Below are positions 60,208 to 64,000 of a DNA stretch of 64,000 nucleotides, one piece after another (positions within the stretch are counted from its first letter, which is position 1; every line of letters begins with the position of its first letter). The DNA comes from Oscillospiraceae bacterium (GTDB lineage Bacteria > Bacillota > Clostridia > Oscillospirales > Oscillospiraceae). The position numbers were made by a program, and so were the translations under genes. Location: NCBI GenBank assembly GCA_902778665.1, contig CACYYN010000010.1, positions 1 to 64,000 on the forward strand, in the 5' to 3' direction. The notes beneath the pieces were generated by a model. It ran no database searches, was not told the DNA's origin, and saw only the letters and a program-made list of their open reading frames with translations.

Positions 60208-61560
60208 ATGGGAGTTATTATCGACAAAATAAAACATGATTCTGCAATGTCAGCATGGGATTATATCGGGAAGGATCCGGAGGCAAATATTCCAAAGGTA
60301 TTGGATGCCATTGAGAGACTGGATACGGGCAGAGATCTCTCCAGGCATATTACAAGCATCCGCAAAACGATGAATGATCCCGAAAGCGGTATGAGAAAGC
60401 TGGCACTGAGCCTCTTTTCAGACATAGATGCCGAACAGCTCAGGGTCCTGTTTGAGACACTTGCGGTCAACACCATGCTGGTTTCGGCATCAACGAGGGC
60501 AAAAGCCAGAGAGAAATATGACTGCAACATTCCCTGGGCGATCCTGATGGATCTTACTTCCGCCTGCAACCTCAAATGCACCGGCTGCTGGGCAGCAGAA
60601 TACGGCCATACACTGAACCTTACCCTGGAAGAGCTGGACAGCATTATTGAACAGGCAGAAGCTTTAGGCACCTATATGTTTCTCTATTCCGGAGGAGAAC
60701 CTCTGGTTCGCAAAAAGGATATTATTACTCTTTGCGAACGCCATCCGGAAGCCTTTTTCACATGCTTCACCAACGGCACGCTCATTGATGAAGACTTCTG
60801 CAAGGAAATTGCACGCGTCAGAAATTTTGTCCCTGCCATCAGTGTGGAAGGATTTGAAGAGGAAACGGACTTCCGCCGAGGAAAGGGAACCTTTGCCGCA
60901 ACGCAAAAGGCGATGGAGCTTCTGCGAAAATATCATCTCCTCTTCGGGATATCCTGCTGTTACACCAGAAAGAATGCGGAGTTTATCGGCAGCGAAGAAT
61001 ATATCGATGCTATGGTGCAGTGGGGAGCAAAGTTCTGCTGGCTTTTCACCTATATGCCGATCGGGAAGGATGCGGTGCCGGAACTGATGGCGACAGCGGA
61101 ACAACGGGAATATATGTATCATCAGGTCAGGGCATTCCGCAAGACAAAGCCGATTTTTACCATGGATTTCTGGAATGATGGGGAATATGTGGGAGGCTGC
61201 ATAGCCGGCGGAAAATGTTATATTCACATCAATGCCGGCGGGGATATTGAGCCGTGTGCCTTCATGCACTATTCAGACACCAACATACGTACCGGAACCT
61301 TGCTGGATGCTTATCAGAATCAGCTTTTCCAGCAATACAGGGTTAACCAGCCCTTCAACCGGAATCTGCTTCGCCCGTGCCCGGTGCTGGATAATCCCGG
61401 CAGATTGACTGCAATGGTGCAGAAATCCGGAGCAAAGTCAACAGATGTGATGGCACCGGAGGAAGCGGAGGAATACTGCGGAAAATGTGTGGACGCGGCG
61501 AAAGCCTGGGCTCCCGTCGCAGCAAGGCTGTGGCATGAAAGCGGAAAAGATCAGATCTGA
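60208..61560 (+). CDS. Radical SAM/SPASM-like protein, second copy of a pair
   Basis: The 450-residue protein shares order and spacing with the one at 57067: an N-terminal helical region of about 105 residues, CNLKCTGC (C120, C124, C127), YSGGEPLVRKKD, FTNGTLIDE, VGGCIAGGKCYIHIN, GDIEPCAFMHYSD, PCPVLDNPGRL and a final CGKC. Residues around YDCNIPWAILMDLTSACN match almost word for word. GGAGGG precedes ATG 60208. Both copies keep all core cysteines, so both are probably active and may act on different chain positions or substrates (inference). Confidence 0.88.
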   Translation: MGVIIDKIKHDSAMSAWDYIGKDPEANIPKVLDAIERLDTGRDLSRHITSIRKTMNDPESGMRKLALSLFSDIDAEQLRVLFETLAVNTMLVSASTRAKAREKYDCNIPWAILMDLTSACNLKCTGCWAAEYGHTLNLTLEELDSIIEQAEALGTYMFLYSGGEPLVRKKDIITLCERHPEAFFTCFTNGTLIDEDFCKEIARVRNFVPAISVEGFEEETDFRRGKGTFAATQKAMELLRKYHLLFGISCCYTRKNAEFIGSEEYIDAMVQWGAKFCWLFTYMPIGKDAVPELMATAEQREYMYHQVRAFRKTKPIFTMDFWNDGEYVGGCIAGGKCYIHINAGGDIEPCAFMHYSDTNIRTGTLLDAYQNQLFQQYRVNQPFNRNLLRPCPVLDNPGRLTAMVQKSGAKSTDVMAPEEAEEYCGKCVDAAKAWAPVAARLWHESGKDQI

Positions 61561-61613
61561 CTTTGCAAACCGGATCCCGGAATAGAGTGAAATATCACGA
61601 TACATGAGAAAAG

Positions 61614-61639
61614 GAGCTGCGGAGTGTTCCCTGCAGCTC
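61614..61639 (+). terminator. Terminator after the second radical SAM gene
   Basis: GAGCTGC (61614-61620) pairs with GCAGCTC (61633-61639), followed by TTTCTTC. Confidence 0.7.
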
Positions 61640-61672
61640 TTTCTTCGAGTGTAAATGACTTGCCTGACGACG

Positions 61673-61702
61673 GCTTTCATCGCTTATGCTTTCATCGCTT
61701 AT
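61673..61702. repeat. 15-bp tandem duplication at the end of the small membrane protein gene
   Basis: GCTTTCATCGCTTAT occurs twice in a row. The second copy covers the stop codon and last residues of the minus-strand gene, so the first is a likely slippage duplication. Confidence 0.75.
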
Positions 61703-61997
61703 GTTTTATGTTGATGATAATAACAGCTGTAAAAAAGGCAAGGATACCCAAAACCAGAACGATAAAGGATAGGGTTTCATAACGTGGAGAAGATCCGCAT
61801 AGACTGATAATCCCACTGGCGAGTGTTGCCGCACTGAAGGAGATAAATGTTTTCCTCATGGCTGCTCTGTAGGACTTTGGGTTTTTCCTGTGCGTTCTGT
61901 CTGCCTGACGGTATTCCGCATCTTCATCATAAAATGTTATGCCTGATACGAACAGAATCCCGCTGACAATAAACATTAATTGTGCATAAGAGTTCAT
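61692..61997 (-). CDS. Small integral membrane protein of unknown function
   Basis: The 101-residue protein has three predicted membrane helices (about 4-22, 50-68, 75-96) and a charged loop between the first two (DEDAEYRQADRTHRKNPKSY). I do not recognise it. AGGAGGG precedes ATG 61997, so translation is likely. It stands alone on its strand. Its last codons lie in a 15-bp tandem duplication. Confidence 0.7.
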   Translation of the reverse strand: MNSYAQLMFIVSGILFVSGITFYDEDAEYRQADRTHRKNPKSYRAAMRKTFISFSAATLASGIISLCGSSPRYETLSFIVLVLGILAFFTAVIIINIKHKR

Positions 61998-62199
61998 ATG
62001 ATTCCCTCCTATGACTAAGAGTGTTTATTCCTGGTTGAAAGTATACAGGAGAAAAGAAAAAAAGAATATAGACAGAGTTTTGACAGCGTTTTGTTTTTGG
62101 GCAATACTTCCTATCTAACCATAGTGTCAGAAAGAACAAGTTCGTAATCATATGGAATCATGCAGAAGCAAAATAATCTGAATCTGATCTGAAATAATA
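61998..62199. other. 202-bp gap with no recognisable gene
   Basis: AT-rich sequence between the divergent small membrane protein and the degV remnant. Apart from the SD of the former at its left edge, nothing is recognised. Confidence 0.5.
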
Positions 62200-62227
62200 T
62201 TGACAAACAGAACATCTGTGATATGAT
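62200..62227 (+). promoter_or_regulatory. Promoter of the degV pseudogene
   Basis: TTGACA (62200-62205), 16 bp, TATGAT (62222-62227). The surrounding 38 bp are 30/38 identical to the promoter at 63125-63152. Confidence 0.75.
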
Positions 62228-62260
62228 CTACCATACTCTTTTCTACAGAGGGGACAGCTT

Positions 62261-63052
62261 ATGAAAGACTATGTTATTTTCACAGATGCTTCTGCTGACA
62301 TGCCGGAAGGGTAGATCAGACGGTTTTATGATGCACAGAGGAACGGTTCTTTGACGCATACAAGCCAGGTGTCTCCTCAGCAGTATGTTGATTCTTTCTC
62401 ACCCGTTCTGGCGACAGGACAGGATGTGCTGTATATTTCCCTGTCCGGCGGGCTGACGAATTCTCAGGGCAGCATCCATATTGCGCAGGATGAGCTTGCA
62501 GAAATCTACCCGGATGTCAGTATTTATGCTGTTGATTCTCTCTCAGCATCCGGTGGAATCGGTCTGCTGATTCAGGATGCGGTTGAGAACAGAAAAAACG
62601 GGATGTCAGTACAGGAAAATAAGGCGGATCTGGAAGATAAGAGCCACCGTGTTTGCCATCTCTTCATGGTGGAGGATCTGCTGTTCCTGAAAAGAGGAGG
62701 AAGGATATCGGCTGCAACAGCGATTATCGGCACGGCATTGAGTGTAAAGCCGGTTCTTGTTATTGACGATGAGGGAAAGCTCACTGTCATCGATAAAAAG
62801 CGTGGCAGAAAGCAGGCAATTACGGAGCTGATGGGAAGGTGCCGGACAAGCAGAGATCTTTCCAGGCATGATTTCAGCATTATCCATGCGGATGCACCTG
62901 AGCTTGCCGCACTGCTTGTCGAAGAGGTAAAAATGCTGGATCCGGAAGCACAAATTTCGGTGAATATGCTCACGCCGATTATCGGTGCACATACCGGCCC
63001 GGGGCTCGCTGCTGTGATCTATTATGGGGATCGCTGCAAAATGATAAAATAA
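62261..63052 (+). pseudogene. DegV-family protein, broken by an in-frame stop and internal deletion
   Basis: ATG 62261 follows GGGGACAG and starts MKDYVIFTDASADMPEG, the normal DegV N-terminus, but the next codon is TAG (62312-62314). After it, in the same frame, comes RRFYDAQRNGSLTHTSQVSP, which in intact DegV proteins lies some 50-60 residues further on, so the linking segment is missing as well. The rest is normal DegV (LYISLSGGLTNSQGS; YAVDSLSASGGIGLL; FLKRGGRISAATA; IGAHTGPGLAAVIYYG). DegV proteins bind fatty acids for FakA-type kinases. The promoter and terminator remain, so loss is probably recent. Confidence 0.88.
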
Positions 63053-63076
63053 AACAGAACAAACCGAAATACAAAA

Positions 63077-63101
63077 GAACTCAGTGCAGTGCACTGGGTT
63101 C
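63077..63101 (+). terminator. Terminator after the degV pseudogene
   Basis: GAACTCAGTGC pairs with GCACTGGGTTC (one wobble) around a 3-nt loop, then CTTTTTG. Confidence 0.85.
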
Positions 63102-63124
63102 CTTTTTGTAACAGGAATGGGAAG

Positions 63125-63152
63125 TTGACAAACGTGACTTCTGTGATATTAT
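63125..63152 (+). promoter_or_regulatory. P-type ATPase promoter
   Basis: TTGACA (63125-63130), 16 bp, TATTAT (63147-63152). It is a near copy of the degV pseudogene promoter. Confidence 0.75.
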
Positions 63153-63210
63153 CTTACATGCTGACGAAAAGTGCTGATTTCAAAAGCAGTCAGAGCGGAA
63201 AGGAAAAAAC

Positions 63211-64000
63211 ATGCACACGGGGCTGACAACGGTTGAAGCCGAGGAATTATACAGAAGCGGGAAAGGAAACATCCCTCCTGTCTCCAATACGAGAACGATT
63301 CCACAGATTATCCGCAAGAACCTTTTTACCTATTTTAATCTGATCTATCTGGTTCTGACGGTGATGGTTATTGCGGCGGGATCCTATAAAAGCCTGACGT
63401 TTCTGCCGGCTGTTCTTGCAAACACGCTGATCGGTACAATTCAGGAGATCAGCGCCAAGCGCACGATTGACAGGCTGACACTCATGAATGAAGCAACCGT
63501 TCCTACATTGCGGGATGGGGAAGAAGTTGAAATTCCCATGAGCGGCCTTGTGCTGGGAGATGTTGTAATTCTCAGAGCAGGGATGCAGATCCCAGCTGAT
63601 GCGAGAGTTTTGGAGGGGGAGCTGTATGTCAATGAATCTCTTCTTACAGGTGAGGCGGATGAAATCGAAAAACAGACCGGCAGTGAGCTCCTGTCCGGCA
63701 GCTTTGCTGTGGGTGGAGAGTGCCGGGCGGTTCTTACAAGAGTAGGAGATGAAGCCTATGCCTCCAGGCTGATCCGGGAAGCCAGAGCAATCGGCGGTAG
63801 CGGTCAGTCGGAAATGGTGCGGGACATCAACCATATCATTCTCTTTGCCGGCATTGCAATTCTGCCGATGGGAGCGGCTCTTTTTCTGAACAGCCATTTG
63901 GCAGGTGCATCTTTCCGGGACAGTATAGAATCGGTGGTGGCAGTAGTGGTCGGCATGATTCCGCAAGGGCTGACATTGCTGTTCAGCACAGCCCTTGCCA
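63211..64000 (+). CDS. Cation-transporting P-type ATPase, N-terminal part (runs off the window)
   Basis: The first 263 residues of a P-type ATPase lie in the window. ATG 63211 follows AAAGGA. Residues 1-30 (GLTTVEAEELYRSGKGN) are the N-terminal cation-ATPase domain. Two membrane helices follow, then the actuator domain with VNESLLTGEADEIEK (TGE motif). The transmembrane ion-site strand GMIPQGLTLLFSTALA is at the end. The MIPQGL motif and the short length of the first part resemble the CtpE-like Ca2+-importing/exporting group rather than copper or zinc P1B types. The phosphorylation (DKTGT) domain is beyond the end. Confidence 0.88.
   Translation, partial: MHTGLTTVEAEELYRSGKGNIPPVSNTRTIPQIIRKNLFTYFNLIYLVLTVMVIAAGSYKSLTFLPAVLANTLIGTIQEISAKRTIDRLTLMNEATVPTLRDGEEVEIPMSGLVLGDVVILRAGMQIPADARVLEGELYVNESLLTGEADEIEKQTGSELLSGSFAVGGECRAVLTRVGDEAYASRLIREARAIGGSGQSEMVRDINHIILFAGIAILPMGAALFLNSHLAGASFRDSIESVVAVVVGMIPQGLTLLFSTALA

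Overview
The window reads as a chromosomal segment of an anaerobic, mid-GC Firmicute of class Clostridia, possibly Lachnospiraceae or a close relative; the family is a guess from gene content. The signs are HrcA/CIRCE control of dnaK, an ECF-type ThiT under a TPP riboswitch, an IscR/CymR-like Rrf2 regulator beside cysK, CsoR copper control, SpoVK-like and DUF1836 proteins, and canonical TTGACA/TATAAT promoters with strong Shine-Dalgarno (SD) sites. No phage, transposase, CRISPR array or rRNA was seen. Almost everything is intact; one degV-like gene is a pseudogene.

Layout. 210-10317: one long plus-strand operon that joins a 2-oxoacid/acetoin-type dehydrogenase complex (E2, E3 and a fused E1 alpha-beta) with an RpiR regulator, a class II aldolase, an SDR dehydrogenase, a PHP hydrolase and an L-sorbose-1-phosphate reductase-like enzyme. 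A palindromic operator pair precedes it and a strong hairpin ends it. 10456-12438: glgB. 12675-15978: carboxylesterase, HxlR regulator and a radical SAM protein. 16142-18856: TrkA-C membrane protein, initiator tRNA-Met, YegP-like protein and lactaldehyde reductase FucO. 19093-24091: NSS transporter, copper ATPase with a fused CopZ domain, CsoR and a DNA glycosylase. 24147-27817: heterodimeric ABC exporter. 28030-32809: lysA, pgi and an AI-2E family permease. 32825-38794: cysteine desulfurase, then mtaB-serC-serA-alaX. 38826-42899: secreted protein, nitroreductase, Rrf2, cysK, rsmE. 43015-47048: AAA+ ATPase, GDPD, phosphoesterase, prolyl-tRNA deacylase, ThiT. 47313-52228: heat-shock operon hrcA-grpE-dnaK-dnaJ. 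52297-55800: Pro/Thr-rich membrane protein, DUF1836 protein, SGNH hydrolase. 55897-61560: metK plus a radical SAM gene, divergent from TetR, an acyl-ACP thioesterase and a second radical SAM gene. 61692-64000: small membrane protein, degV pseudogene and the start of a P-type ATPase.

Two loci look most worth following. The first is the metK / radical SAM / TetR / acyl-ACP thioesterase / radical SAM cluster at 55.9-61.6 kb. It looks like a regulated lipid-modifying system: two paralogous SPASM-like radical SAM proteins flank a fatty-acyl thioesterase, SAM synthetase is in the same operon as one of them, and an identical 14-bp motif lies upstream of both. The second is the 10-kb operon at the left end, where sugar-phosphate enzymes are co-transcribed with a complete thiamine/lipoyl dehydrogenase complex under an RpiR-family regulator. 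This suggests a catabolic route whose cleavage product is oxidised to an acyl-CoA. Smaller points of interest are a copA-copZ fusion that keeps an internal SD and start codon for a free 69-residue copper chaperone, a pair of near-identical promoters in front of the degV pseudogene and the P-type ATPase, and an AlaX editing factor embedded in a serine-biosynthesis operon.
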